A DNA stretch of 64,000 nt from positions 62,001-126,000 of the forward strand of contig CAJUHR010000005.1 of assembly GCA_910586255.1 (NCBI GenBank), written 5' to 3'. Origin of the DNA: an uncultured Lachnospiraceae bacterium (GTDB taxonomy: Bacteria > Bacillota > Clostridia > Lachnospirales > Lachnospiraceae). Below the pieces are notes generated by a model. That model ran no database searches and was not told the DNA's origin. It worked only from the letters and a program-made list of their open reading frames with translations. A program made the position numbers and the translations under genes. This document shows positions 42,877-52,022 of this stretch, one piece after another. Positions within the stretch are counted from its first letter, which is position 1. Every line of letters begins with the position of its first letter.

Positions 42877-44007
42877 ATGGCAAATCAAAAAATCATCCGA
42901 AGCACGCAAGCAAACACAGCTCTTTCGCCCCTGCCTGACCCGCACACCTGGCAAACGCCGCCGGAAACTAAGGACGAGGCTCTCGCCCTTCTCGCTGCAT
43001 CACCTCTTCTTTACGGAAGCTACCAGTCCTTAAACCCTGAGTGGCAGCAGCGCTTTCTGGATTTCTGTCAGGGAAAAAAGTCCCTTCCTCTCACCTATGA
43101 TCCCTTTTTCAAACGCATTTTCCATCCCGACATTCACCCGGACCGTCTGTCCCGGCTGATTTCCAGCATCCTGGGAATGTCCGTCAAGGTTCTCCGCCTT
43201 CTTCCCAATGAGGACAGCATCATTGACGGAGGCACACTTCTGATTATGGATCTTTTAGGAGAACTGGAGGACGGTTCTCTTATTGACGTGGAGATTCAGA
43301 AACAGGGATATGCATTTCCTGCCGAGCGGATCTCCTGTTACTCCTCCGACTTAGTCATGCGACAGTATGCCAGAGTAAAGGGAATAAGGGGCAAGGCCTT
43401 TACCTACCGGGATATTAAAAATGTATATGTGATTGTGTTTTTTGAAAAAAGTGTAAAGGTATTTCATCAGATTCCCAATGCTTATCTCCACTATGGAAAA
43501 ACGGTTTTCAATACAGGTCTCGACATGGAGCTTTTGCAGGAATATTGTCTCATAGCTCTTGACGTTTTTAAGAAATTCCCGTATCCTAGAATCAGAGATG
43601 AACAGACTGCATGGCTGTCGCTTTTGACTACGGAAGACCTGAAGGATGCCAAAAAACTGGTTTCTGAATATCCGTGGCTTCGGGAGATTTATGAGGAAAC
43701 CGCCATGCTGCGCCAAAAGCCGGAGGAGGTGCTGGGGATGTTTTCGGAGGCATTAAAAATACTGGACCAGAACACAGTCAAATATATGATTGAGGAGCTT
43801 CAAAAGGAGCTGGAGGAAAAGGATGCTGTGATTGCTGCTACTGCAAAAGAAAAAGAGGCCGCTATCGCTGCTGCCTCAAAAGAAAAAGAGGCCGCTATTG
43901 CTGCTGCCGCAAAAGAAAAAGAGGCCGCTATTGCTGCTGTAAAAGAAAGAGATGCCGAGCTTGACGCTCTTCGGAAACAATTAGAACATTACAGAAAATC
44001 ACAATAG
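42877..44007 (+). CDS. Rpn family nuclease, copy 2
   Basis: A 376-residue PD-(D/E)XK nuclease-family transposase/Rpn protein. Core: LTYDPFFKRIFHPDIHPDRLSR, IMDLLGELEDGSLIDVEIQKQGYAFPAERI read in two parts, and YRDIKNVYVIVFF. The C-terminus is a coil of repeated KEKEAAIAAA units (four copies), here one more than in the paralogue at 59125. Residues about 15-320 are almost identical to that paralogue. The ATG at 42877 follows GGAGG by 9 nt, the same context as the paralogue. The longer hydrophobic extension to 42763 is not conserved and is rejected. Confidence 0.9.
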   Translation: MANQKIIRSTQANTALSPLPDPHTWQTPPETKDEALALLAASPLLYGSYQSLNPEWQQRFLDFCQGKKSLPLTYDPFFKRIFHPDIHPDRLSRLISSILGMSVKVLRLLPNEDSIIDGGTLLIMDLLGELEDGSLIDVEIQKQGYAFPAERISCYSSDLVMRQYARVKGIRGKAFTYRDIKNVYVIVFFEKSVKVFHQIPNAYLHYGKTVFNTGLDMELLQEYCLIALDVFKKFPYPRIRDEQTAWLSLLTTEDLKDAKKLVSEYPWLREIYEETAMLRQKPEEVLGMFSEALKILDQNTVKYMIEELQKELEEKDAVIAATAKEKEAAIAAASKEKEAAIAAAAKEKEAAIAAVKERDAELDALRKQLEHYRKSQ

Positions 44008-44018
44008 GAGGAAAAAGA

Positions 44019-44042
44019 GGGGGCAAGCTGCCCCCTTCTTTT
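44019..44042 (+). terminator. Intrinsic terminator of Rpn copy 2
   Basis: GGGGGCA (44019-44025) and TGCCCCC (44029-44035) form a perfect stem with a 3-nt loop, followed by TTCTTTTT. Confidence 0.88.
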
Positions 44043-44339
44043 TCCTTCTATTTTTCCATCCCACCAAAAACATCTCCAACACAAAAGCACCTCTGAAACC
44101 ATGCTTTCATCCCAATGCTGTAAATATCATGATAAGCAACCGACAGATGAAGGTCACCAAATGATTGGGCAAATCATTTGGTCCACAGGTATAGAAGCAA
44201 AATTTCATTATAGAAAAATAAGAGCTTACAAAACACAACATTCACTGTAAAACAACCTTGCCGCATACATGGGTCAGACGAAGAGATTATTGCTTTGAAT
44301 ATAAGATACCATAAGGATATAAAGACGACAAGAATATGC
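44043..44339. repeat. Intergenic region with CCAAATGATT repeat, copy C
   Basis: No gene seen. At 44152-44195 CCAAATGATT and AATCATTTGG flank GGGCA, the compact form of the element at 20345 and 24675. The parts 44085-44130 and 44195-44320 resemble 26075-26290, upstream of another nuclease-like gene, so this is a repeat-rich junction associated with the Rpn-type genes. Confidence 0.5.
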
Positions 44340-44369
44340 TTATATCAAAAGGTGAATCCTGTTATAATC
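44338..44369. repeat. Diverged recombination-site candidate in recombinase 3
   Basis: At the same codon positions as the sites of switches 1 and 2, the minus strand reads TATAACAGGA, TTCACC, TTTTGATATAA (residues YNRIHLLI and stop). One arm keeps TTTTG and the dyad is imperfect. I found no inverted partner within the neighbouring sequence or elsewhere in the window. Confidence 0.45.
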
Positions 44370-45212
44370 ATTTATAATCAAATCCATCTTCTCGATCTGC
44401 CTCACATGATTTTCACCGCTTTCCACTGTATAGATCCGGGTGGTATTGATACTGCTGTGCCCTAAGATATCAGCCAGGCGCAACAAATCCTTTTCCTGAC
44501 TGTAAAAAGAGCGGGCAAAAAGATGGCGCAGATTGTGGGGGAACACTTTCTCCGTATCTACCCCGGCCAGGGAGGCCGTTTTCTTCATATCCCGCCAGAT
44601 ATTGCTCCGATCCAGCTTTCCTCCTGTACGGGTAACAAAAATCATTCCTCTCTGAATATTCTTTTTCCCGGCGTACTCCAAAAGAAGCCGGCACAGCTTT
44701 GTGGGAAGAAAAATCCGGCGCAGCTTTCCCTTGCCGTCCACCAGGGCTGTTTTTTTTCGCGCTGCCTCCACAGTGATATTTTCCAGCTCCGAAACACGAA
44801 TCCCTGTGGCACATACTGTCTGAATCAGAAGTGCAAGGCGCTCATTGCCATTGCTCTCGGCCGTAAGCACAAGCTTCTGATACTCCTCCCTGGTCAGCTC
44901 CTTCTCTTCCGGGCAGAACATCTGGCGCTTCACCTTTAAAAATTTTATTATACAGTCATTCCGGCCCATATAGCGAAACAGACTATTGAGCGCCGCCAGA
45001 GCCACATTGACTGTGGACGGAGATACCCGCTCTCTCAGCTGTTCCTTCCATCGGACAACCTCCTCCTTGCACACCGATCTGCCTTCCAAAAAGTGAAGAA
45101 ACTGATGGGCAAACGCACAATACCTTTTTGTGGTTCCCCTACTTCTTTCATTTTCATGAAGCCATTGCTCGTAATTTAACAGAAGTTTCTCATCGATTAT
45201 GCGCTTTTCCAT
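44340..45212 (-). CDS. Tyrosine recombinase 3
   Basis: A 290-residue recombinase, related throughout to recombinases 1 and 2. Catalytic residues Arg139, His226/Arg229 (HNLRH), His252 and Tyr261 are intact. It starts at ATG 45212 with AAGGAGACAACCC upstream. It lies at the far 3' side of locus 3, not next to that locus's promoter, and no intact inverted-repeat switch accompanies it. It might act on a site outside the window or be left over from a switch that was rearranged. Confidence 0.92.
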   Translation of the reverse strand: MEKRIIDEKLLLNYEQWLHENERSRGTTKRYCAFAHQFLHFLEGRSVCKEEVVRWKEQLRERVSPSTVNVALAALNSLFRYMGRNDCIIKFLKVKRQMFCPEEKELTREEYQKLVLTAESNGNERLALLIQTVCATGIRVSELENITVEAARKKTALVDGKGKLRRIFLPTKLCRLLLEYAGKKNIQRGMIFVTRTGGKLDRSNIWRDMKKTASLAGVDTEKVFPHNLRHLFARSFYSQEKDLLRLADILGHSSINTTRIYTVESGENHVRQIEKMDLIINDYNRIHLLI

Positions 45213-45235
45213 TGGGTTGTCTCCTTCTTTTGATC

Positions 45236-45282
45236 TATAATAAAAATAAAGAGCACCGCACCAGGTAATTGTGCGATGCCCT
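45236..45282 (-). terminator. Terminator at the end of locus 3
   Basis: GAGCACCGCAC (45251-45261) pairs with GTGCGATGCCC (45271-45281) with a 9-nt loop and one or two mismatches. On the minus strand TTTATTTTTATTAT follows. It should end transcription of the pilus 2 operon before recombinase 3. Confidence 0.68.
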
Positions 45283-45318
45283 TTTTGCAGAATTTTAATT
45301 GCTTATTTTTTTAATCTG

Positions 45319-48300
45319 TCAGCCTCTTATACCTCTTAGCATCTCATCATCCTCATCTCTCTTGAAGAACAGCAAGGTTTCTGCAAGGACTAAAAATGCT
45401 AATCCTGCGATTCTAAATGGCAGCGTGCCGGAGCCGCCGGTGGTGGGAAGCTGTACGGGGAGGTCGGGTTCTTCATTGTATCTGATGGTAACTGCTGTTT
45501 TTATCTCAGCTTCCTTGCCAACCACTCCCGCATCATCCGAAACCTTCTGATAGACCTTACATGTATTATACAATGTATATTCGTTTCCTTCCGGTATCTT
45601 GGTCCAGCCAGGCTTTCCTCCATAAATCGAACGCATCTTAATCTCCACGCTTACCGGTTCATCAGCAATATCAAAAGTGTTCTCTCCGAAATCAAAGGCA
45701 ATAGAATCTACATAAGACCACTTATCATAGGTCTCCGCATCTATTAATTCCCACTCACCACCTTCTATTACTAATGCCTCTGGTAAATCCTTTGAAGGAT
45801 GGCTTTCTATTCCGCGAGTTTTAACATACACTTTCACATCATGATAATTATCAAGGGAGTCTGTTACTCCCGCTACACCACTTAGATCCACACCTGTGAT
45901 AACACCAGCATAAACTGTCTCATCTCCATTCTCCACATGATCAACCAGACATACGCCCGTCACATCAGAACCATCGGATTGATAGATCAGCTTATACCGA
46001 TATTCTGTCTTATCTTCTGTGATAAGAATCTTGTTCTGCCAGTTTATATCCTCTTCCAGCTTCACATAAGGCGCTGTTCCCACATCTGTCTTGAGCAGAT
46101 CGATCATAACATCCACGCCATACCTTAATTGCTTTATCTCTTCATCAATATTTCGCCGATCCTCATCACTGTATGTTCCGTTTTTCTTCTGTGCTTCCAG
46201 CTCCTCAATACGGTCACATGTTTCTCTGTACACCCTGTCAAACCAACCTGTCAGCTTAAGAGGCTTATGGTGATGATCATACCAGCTCCAATTAGGCTTA
46301 AGATTACCATCCTCATCTTTACCGTCCCCATCCGGATATCGTTCAAACTGATTGCCGATCATCGGCCCCGTCTCCAAGGTTATCTGACACAACTCCACAA
46401 TATGCTCCGCTGTATTCTGCCATGCCCCTAAAACGGAACGAGTTCTGCTGACTAAAGTAATAGCCTTGTTAATAGTGTCTGGATCAAAGAACTTCTCATC
46501 AGTAAGCTTAAGTCCCTCTGCCGTCATATTACCTATCTCAATTTCAACAGGATGACAATCATATTCATTCCATCCCATTGGCACTGTCAATACACCGCCA
46601 GTAAGGCCATTACAGAAATCATAGTTTACATACTCTGATAAAAATGTCAGGCCTTCTGCCAATGCTTTCATCTCCAGAGTAATAGCTTGATAGTTGGTTT
46701 CGCTTTCTTCATAATAGAACCTTCTAACCGCAAGCTCATTCATGCGCTGCAACATACTGTGATGCTCATTCAATACTCCTTCAAAGATTTGAATGTTAGT
46801 GATTATTTTCACTGCATTATCATAGCTGTCCTGAATAACATTCTTGTCTTCAATATCAGCATACTTGTTACTATTTTTGATTTTACTAAACTCAGGTACA
46901 GGATTACTGCCATCTTCATTTTCCAGCCATGTTCCCATTGCAGCTACAATATGCTCCGAAAGATTCTGTCTGGCCCCTAATTCAGCACGGGTCAGGCTAA
47001 TCTTTGTTATCACTTCTTCCAGTTTATTGGATGCTTCTTCTATGCTACTATTCTCAATATACCCAAGAAAATCATCAAGCCCCAGTTCATCTGCTGTCAT
47101 AGGACTGATTTCAATACTCATAGGATTGTAAATTCCATTTGTATTTCCGCTTTCTTCTCCTACTTTTTTCCAAGCTGTCTCCGCATATGCTTCACCGCCT
47201 ACAAGACCATGCCAATTATCATAATTTGTATATCTTGCAATTTTGTCAACTTCAGATACAAGCTGCTTTATTTCTAACTTAATAAGAGCACGGTCATTCT
47301 CCGTATATGTCTCATTTTGAAGTTTAACAGCTAATTCCTGCATTCTCTGGCTCATCGAATGTATCTCATCCACGCCACTCTCCATTGCCGCAATCAGTTG
47401 AATAAATTCCTCCGCATTATGTGTTGTGACCTCAGGAATTGAAAGAGTATCGCCTACATTTAATGCCTGCCCCACAATGTAGAGACCGCCTACCGGTTTC
47501 TCCTTGTTAAAATCAGTAAGCTTCTTCTCCTCCACTTCAATCCATTCTTTAATTTCGTTTAATTCCTCTGTGGCCTCCGTAAAATCAATATTCCCTTCCA
47601 GATCAACATCACTAGCAGAAAGCTTTTCCATTACCCCATTTTTCAGCTCGAAACATTCCTCAAGGGCAAGCTTTAAACTCCACAGAGCAACTATTTTCTC
47701 CTCTTCCTCTGTCGTTTTATAACTCTCTTTTATTTCTTCATAATATTGATACAGATCTTTCTCAGCTTTCAGGAATTCATAAAGAGGACCTTGCATCATT
47801 GTTACTGCAGCCAAATACTCTTCATCCTTACAGATTAGAGTATCCCACCTCTCATCTAAAAGATCATTCTTCTCCTTTACCTGAGGCAGTTCCTTCTCCA
47901 CATCATTCAGAGCGTCATAATAAGTAAGCAGTTTTTCGTACTCTGACAGAAGACGATATGCCTGAATATTGCCATCCTCTTCTTTGAACGCTTCCTCTTC
48001 AAGCATTGTCACAAACGTATCAACGGCCTCTACAAATTTTTCCACATTTTCAGATGTGTTTCCATTTTGAATCAGCTGCAGTTTTCGTCCAAGGAACTCC
48101 AGCTTCTTCTGCATTGCCTCCTTTTCTTGTGAAGACTCTTCTGAATTTACTAAGATGTAGTCCATCAGCGTCTTTGCAAAATCCACCTTCTCACAAATGG
48201 TCTCTGCGGGCTCTTTATCTTCCTCAGTTATTTCAATCCACTGATTCACTTCATCAAGAATACTCTGAACTTCACTTTTCGCTTTCTCTGACAGGATTGT

Positions 48301-51300
48301 CAACAAAGTATTTTGCTGTTCTCTTGTCTGCACATAGAGCTCTTTAGGAAGTCCGTTTGCCAATTTCTCAAGCTCGGTAACCCGTTTTAAAAGATCGTCC
48401 CATTTCCAGTTCTTCAAAAATTCGTCTTTATTGTCTTCGTATCCTTCTATGAATTTTTCGTATTCACGGGTAAAAAGCTCGAACGCTTTTTGTGCTTCTG
48501 GCTTTGTGGCCACTGAAAATGCCTGCTGACACTCTTCCAAATCATTAAACGCTTTTTCAGCATCTGTTATGATTTCTGAAAGCTCTGCAGCATTTTCACT
48601 TTCGGGCTCCAACTCTTTCAATAATCCGTTCAATTGCTCAAGCACCTGACTATCCAGCAGTCTTTCTGCAACATTGACATCACTGACGAATTCATTATAG
48701 GCTGTATAACCCTCGTAGGTTTTAGATATACCACTCTCCAAAATTTTTGTATACTCTTTGAATTTTCCTTCATTGGCAGCCCTTATTAAATCATTGGCAA
48801 TTGCTGCAAATGCTTTGGCTCTTGTTTTTAAAAGCTCAGCCTCAATTTGTTTGAGCTGTTCTTCTTTATCTGCCCCTAATGCCCCAAGGTTAATATTCCG
48901 GAAATCCTCAGCATCTCTCAATTCCCGGAGTAATTGTGAAGCGGTTTTCCCTTCATATTTTCCATTGAAATCATTAACTCTCGTTTGATATTCCTTCCAT
49001 GCTATTTCATTAATCAATGTGGCCAAGGTGTTGCGCAGTTCATCAAACTGCTCTACAGAGAAAATAAATTCTTCTGTCTCTACACGTTCAAGATCCCCCA
49101 AAAGTGTTATCATCTCTTCTGAAAGCATCTTCCAATTTTTTTCTGTGCTCCCTTCTGTTTGACCCAGAAAAATTTTGGATTCTCCTACAAGAGCCTCATA
49201 TCTTTCAGTATATGGTTGTCTTTGAGCGATCTTTTCATCAATTTTTCCGTTAATATCTTTTATCTTAGCTGGAAGTGCCTCTAGCTTCGCCTTAGCATCT
49301 TCACTAAGAACTTCTGGTAAAGTTTGTGAAGTAATATCATTCACAGCCGTTTCTACCTGTTCCAGTTCTTCTTTAAGAGATTCAAGGCTGCCGTATTCTT
49401 TTTTATTAAGCCTTTCAAGAATCTCTTCTGCCTGGTTGTCTAATTTCGTAATTTGATCTTCTATGCTTTTGCATTCCTGGGCTTCGACTATTTCGGTCAG
49501 CTCATCCTCATATCCTTTCAGTATTGCTTCCACTCTCTTCGAATAGTCTTGAAACTCTTGCACCTCAGAAGCTATGCTCCGTAAATTCTCCAGCCACTGT
49601 TCCTGCCGACTTATAACATCCTTATGAATTGTCTCCTGATTATCCTGACTTATCTTGATCCAGGTATTATAGTCGTTTATAAAACTATAATAAGTCCCTA
49701 TAAAATTCACAATACTGTTTTCCGATGAATCCTGATTAAATATATCTGGAACCTGCTCCTGCAGTCCACTAACTGCATCCTCAAGTAAACGATTCATTTT
49801 TTCAGCATCCGAAACATAAGCTCCGCCCAACAGATCCTCTGTAATCTGTTCCAACTGTTCTAAAAATTCACCAACCGCATCTGCAACCGCCTGTTTCTCA
49901 AGTTCGTCCTCTATCAGAATATCATCCAACAAATCAAAATCCAACCCATCCTTCAAATCCTGCAGCATCCCGGACACGCCCAGCACAAAATCGGCGATAC
50001 CCCGGCTCTTGGACAATGCCTCTCTCAGCTCCTTACCGCTCATGGCAGTCTCCTCATCCGCCAGCACAGCCACCATATCATAGATCAGGTTGTTCACATC
50101 ACGAAAAAACTTCGCCACCGGACCGCTGGTAAGCTCCTCATCCAGCTCCTCTTCATCCTCTTTTACCGCTGCATCATTGCTGCTGTCAGCATTTTTCTCC
50201 GCATCTTCACTCTCTGCCTCAATCGCCAGTGTGTCATTGTCATTGGTCTCTGCCTCATCAGGATTTTCCTCATCCGCCTCAGACTTCTCCCCCATATCCC
50301 GAATCAGCTCATCAATCAACTGAGAAAACTCATTGGCCGGGCCGTCAAGAATGATTGCCTCCAGCTCCTCGTTTTCAAGAAGCTCCTCATTATCCTCATC
50401 CTCACCGTTAATCAGGTCATCCATCAGCCTGACCACCAGGCGGACAAATTCCTTTGACCCTTCATTAGTAAAGATATCCTTCAATTCCTGGATCTGCTCC
50501 TGCATGGAATCCGGATCCTCCAGGCCGTCTGCCATATCCAAAATTTTGGCAATGGGATCTTTTACAGACTTCCAGGTCTTAAACTCCGTTGGCTTTTGGC
50601 CCTTGCCGATAGCGTCCTGGTCGGCCTTGTATTTTTCCAGAAATGCCTCATACTCCGTGAGAAACTCTTCCGGGCTAACCGTAACCGGAATCTTATTCAA
50701 ATCATCCTGGGCCTTGTCGGCATTTGTCCCTGTGGTGTTCTGATTTTTGTCGGGATCCTTCTTGTCATTCAGATTGCCGTTGGGATCCGTTGCCGGCTTG
50801 TTTGCTGTTCCGTCCTGATTCGTGTCAGGAGCTTCCGGATTGTCAACCGGAGCCTTCTGATCGCTCTCATTTTCTTCAGGGTTTTGTGTCTGGCCATTGT
50901 TTTCGGTTCCCTGAGATCCTCCCTGGCTTCCCTGATTCGTGCCCTGGTTTTCTCCGGAGCCATCATCGGTTCCGTCTGGGTTCTTATCCTGATCGCCGCT
51001 CTCTCCTGCCGGCTCCTTCTGATCACCGTTCTCGGTTTCCTGAGATTCTCCCTGGTCGTCCTGATCTGCCCCTGGCTTTTCCTCCGAAGCATCCCCAGCT
51101 TCACCCTGGTTCTCGTCCTGACCATCCTGGGATTCACCTTCGGTGTCCTCTTTGTCCTTGTCTATATTGTCCTGAGCCTCAGATTCCTGGTCATCCTGAG
51201 CTTCGCTGTCATTGCCGCGCCGGACCACTTCGTCTTCATCCGAATCATACAACATGCCCACATCTGACGTGCTGTCCGTTCCCTGGACCTCCATGTTGCC

Positions 51301-51399
51301 CCCGACATCTGCGGCATAGCCTGTGGTGCACATGGACGTCAGCATGGTCACGGTCAGGACAAATGCCAGCGTCCGCCTCAATAATTCTCTGTGCTTCAT
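45319..51399 (-). CDS. Giant wall-anchored coiled-coil protein with flagellin-like modules
   Basis: A 2026-residue protein. Order: signal peptide (LLRRTLAFVLTVTMLTSM); acidic Gln/Asp/Gly/Asn-rich region (about 50-225); a long predicted helical, coiled-coil region (about 230-1320); two flagellin D1-like modules. In module 1 IHSMSQRMQELAVKLQNETY is near 1345, MTADELGL near 1430 and LTRAELGARQNLSEHIV near 1475. In module 2 HHSMLQRMNELAV is near 1545, MTAEGLKL near 1625 and SRTRSVLGAWQNTAEHIV near 1655. A beta region precedes the sorting signal LPTTGGSGT, a membrane span and a KRDEDDE tail. ATGA overlap with the sortase gene. It has no flagellar context and is likely a long surface filament or stalk. 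Confidence 0.85.
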   Translation of the reverse strand: MKHRELLRRTLAFVLTVTMLTSMCTTGYAADVGGNMEVQGTDSTSDVGMLYDSDEDEVVRRGNDSEAQDDQESEAQDNIDKDKEDTEGESQDGQDENQGEAGDASEEKPGADQDDQGESQETENGDQKEPAGESGDQDKNPDGTDDGSGENQGTNQGSQGGSQGTENNGQTQNPEENESDQKAPVDNPEAPDTNQDGTANKPATDPNGNLNDKKDPDKNQNTTGTNADKAQDDLNKIPVTVSPEEFLTEYEAFLEKYKADQDAIGKGQKPTEFKTWKSVKDPIAKILDMADGLEDPDSMQEQIQELKDIFTNEGSKEFVRLVVRLMDDLINGEDEDNEELLENEELEAIILDGPANEFSQLIDELIRDMGEKSEADEENPDEAETNDNDTLAIEAESEDAEKNADSSNDAAVKEDEEELDEELTSGPVAKFFRDVNNLIYDMVAVLADEETAMSGKELREALSKSRGIADFVLGVSGMLQDLKDGLDFDLLDDILIEDELEKQAVADAVGEFLEQLEQITEDLLGGAYVSDAEKMNRLLEDAVSGLQEQVPDIFNQDSSENSIVNFIGTYYSFINDYNTWIKISQDNQETIHKDVISRQEQWLENLRSIASEVQEFQDYSKRVEAILKGYEDELTEIVEAQECKSIEDQITKLDNQAEEILERLNKKEYGSLESLKEELEQVETAVNDITSQTLPEVLSEDAKAKLEALPAKIKDINGKIDEKIAQRQPYTERYEALVGESKIFLGQTEGSTEKNWKMLSEEMITLLGDLERVETEEFIFSVEQFDELRNTLATLINEIAWKEYQTRVNDFNGKYEGKTASQLLRELRDAEDFRNINLGALGADKEEQLKQIEAELLKTRAKAFAAIANDLIRAANEGKFKEYTKILESGISKTYEGYTAYNEFVSDVNVAERLLDSQVLEQLNGLLKELEPESENAAELSEIITDAEKAFNDLEECQQAFSVATKPEAQKAFELFTREYEKFIEGYEDNKDEFLKNWKWDDLLKRVTELEKLANGLPKELYVQTREQQNTLLTILSEKAKSEVQSILDEVNQWIEITEEDKEPAETICEKVDFAKTLMDYILVNSEESSQEKEAMQKKLEFLGRKLQLIQNGNTSENVEKFVEAVDTFVTMLEEEAFKEEDGNIQAYRLLSEYEKLLTYYDALNDVEKELPQVKEKNDLLDERWDTLICKDEEYLAAVTMMQGPLYEFLKAEKDLYQYYEEIKESYKTTEEEEKIVALWSLKLALEECFELKNGVMEKLSASDVDLEGNIDFTEATEELNEIKEWIEVEEKKLTDFNKEKPVGGLYIVGQALNVGDTLSIPEVTTHNAEEFIQLIAAMESGVDEIHSMSQRMQELAVKLQNETYTENDRALIKLEIKQLVSEVDKIARYTNYDNWHGLVGGEAYAETAWKKVGEESGNTNGIYNPMSIEISPMTADELGLDDFLGYIENSSIEEASNKLEEVITKISLTRAELGARQNLSEHIVAAMGTWLENEDGSNPVPEFSKIKNSNKYADIEDKNVIQDSYDNAVKIITNIQIFEGVLNEHHSMLQRMNELAVRRFYYEESETNYQAITLEMKALAEGLTFLSEYVNYDFCNGLTGGVLTVPMGWNEYDCHPVEIEIGNMTAEGLKLTDEKFFDPDTINKAITLVSRTRSVLGAWQNTAEHIVELCQITLETGPMIGNQFERYPDGDGKDEDGNLKPNWSWYDHHHKPLKLTGWFDRVYRETCDRIEELEAQKKNGTYSDEDRRNIDEEIKQLRYGVDVMIDLLKTDVGTAPYVKLEEDINWQNKILITEDKTEYRYKLIYQSDGSDVTGVCLVDHVENGDETVYAGVITGVDLSGVAGVTDSLDNYHDVKVYVKTRGIESHPSKDLPEALVIEGGEWELIDAETYDKWSYVDSIAFDFGENTFDIADEPVSVEIKMRSIYGGKPGWTKIPEGNEYTLYNTCKVYQKVSDDAGVVGKEAEIKTAVTIRYNEEPDLPVQLPTTGGSGTLPFRIAGLAFLVLAETLLFFKRDEDDEMLRGIRG

Positions 51400-52022
51400 T
51401 GCAATGCCTCCTTACTTAAATTACACTGGACCGTAACACGGTGCTTTCCGCCCAGCGTGCATGTGAATAATACCAAATCGTGCTGATTTTCTATGACCTT
51501 CTGGCTGTCTTCCGCCTCGTACTGCTCCACCTGTTCCACCAGATACGTAAACTGATTCCCGTCACTGTCCGTAAAAAGCACCTCATCTCCCGCCAGCAGA
51601 TTCTTGATCCGCCCGAAATGGGAGTCATAATTGTGGGCCGCAATCGTCATGTTGTTTAAGTACGCGGAACCGGTGTACCGGCAGGGCGAGATTTTCAGCC
51701 CCGGATAGGACCACTTAGACAGAACCGGCAGCTCAAGCTCAAGAACCGGAATCTCCAATGTACCCACATATTCCTGGCCGTCAATCACTACCACCGGCAT
51801 TTCCATATTGGGATTCAAAATATAATCCGGAATGAAATTTTCATTTCCCTTAAGCTCCTGCAGCCATTCATCGGGGCCTGAGGCCTCCAATTGATTGACC
51901 GTGTCTGCCGCCGCTTCCTGAGCGGCCCTGGATTCCCAGATATTGTGACCGATAATAAGCCCTGCAGCCATTAAAAGCGACAGGCCAAATGCCATAAAGA
52001 AAATACTCAGCTTAGTTTTCAT
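51396..52022 (-). CDS. Sortase (class A/D-like)
   Basis: A 208-residue sortase with one N-terminal transmembrane segment (IFFMAFGLSLLMAAGLIIG). The catalytic His is in MTIAAHNYDSHFGRI, and Cys and Arg are in LVLFTCTLGGKHRVTVQC. It is shorter than class B or C enzymes and lacks a C-terminal span, suggesting class A/D. It overlaps the Cna_B gene upstream by 11 nt and the giant protein downstream by 4 nt (ATGA). Translational coupling suggests it anchors the giant LPTTG protein or the LPQTG subunit. Confidence 0.9.
   Translation of the reverse strand: MKTKLSIFFMAFGLSLLMAAGLIIGHNIWESRAAQEAAADTVNQLEASGPDEWLQELKGNENFIPDYILNPNMEMPVVVIDGQEYVGTLEIPVLELELPVLSKWSYPGLKISPCRYTGSAYLNNMTIAAHNYDSHFGRIKNLLAGDEVLFTDSDGNQFTYLVEQVEQYEAEDSQKVIENQHDLVLFTCTLGGKHRVTVQCNLSKEALQ

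Noticed and set aside
50090..51419. Plus-strand frames rich in Ser, Leu and Ile opposite the start of the giant coiled-coil gene
   Set aside because: Products of the complement of an acidic repeat region; the apparent hydrophobic stretches are not organised as a membrane protein with a start site.
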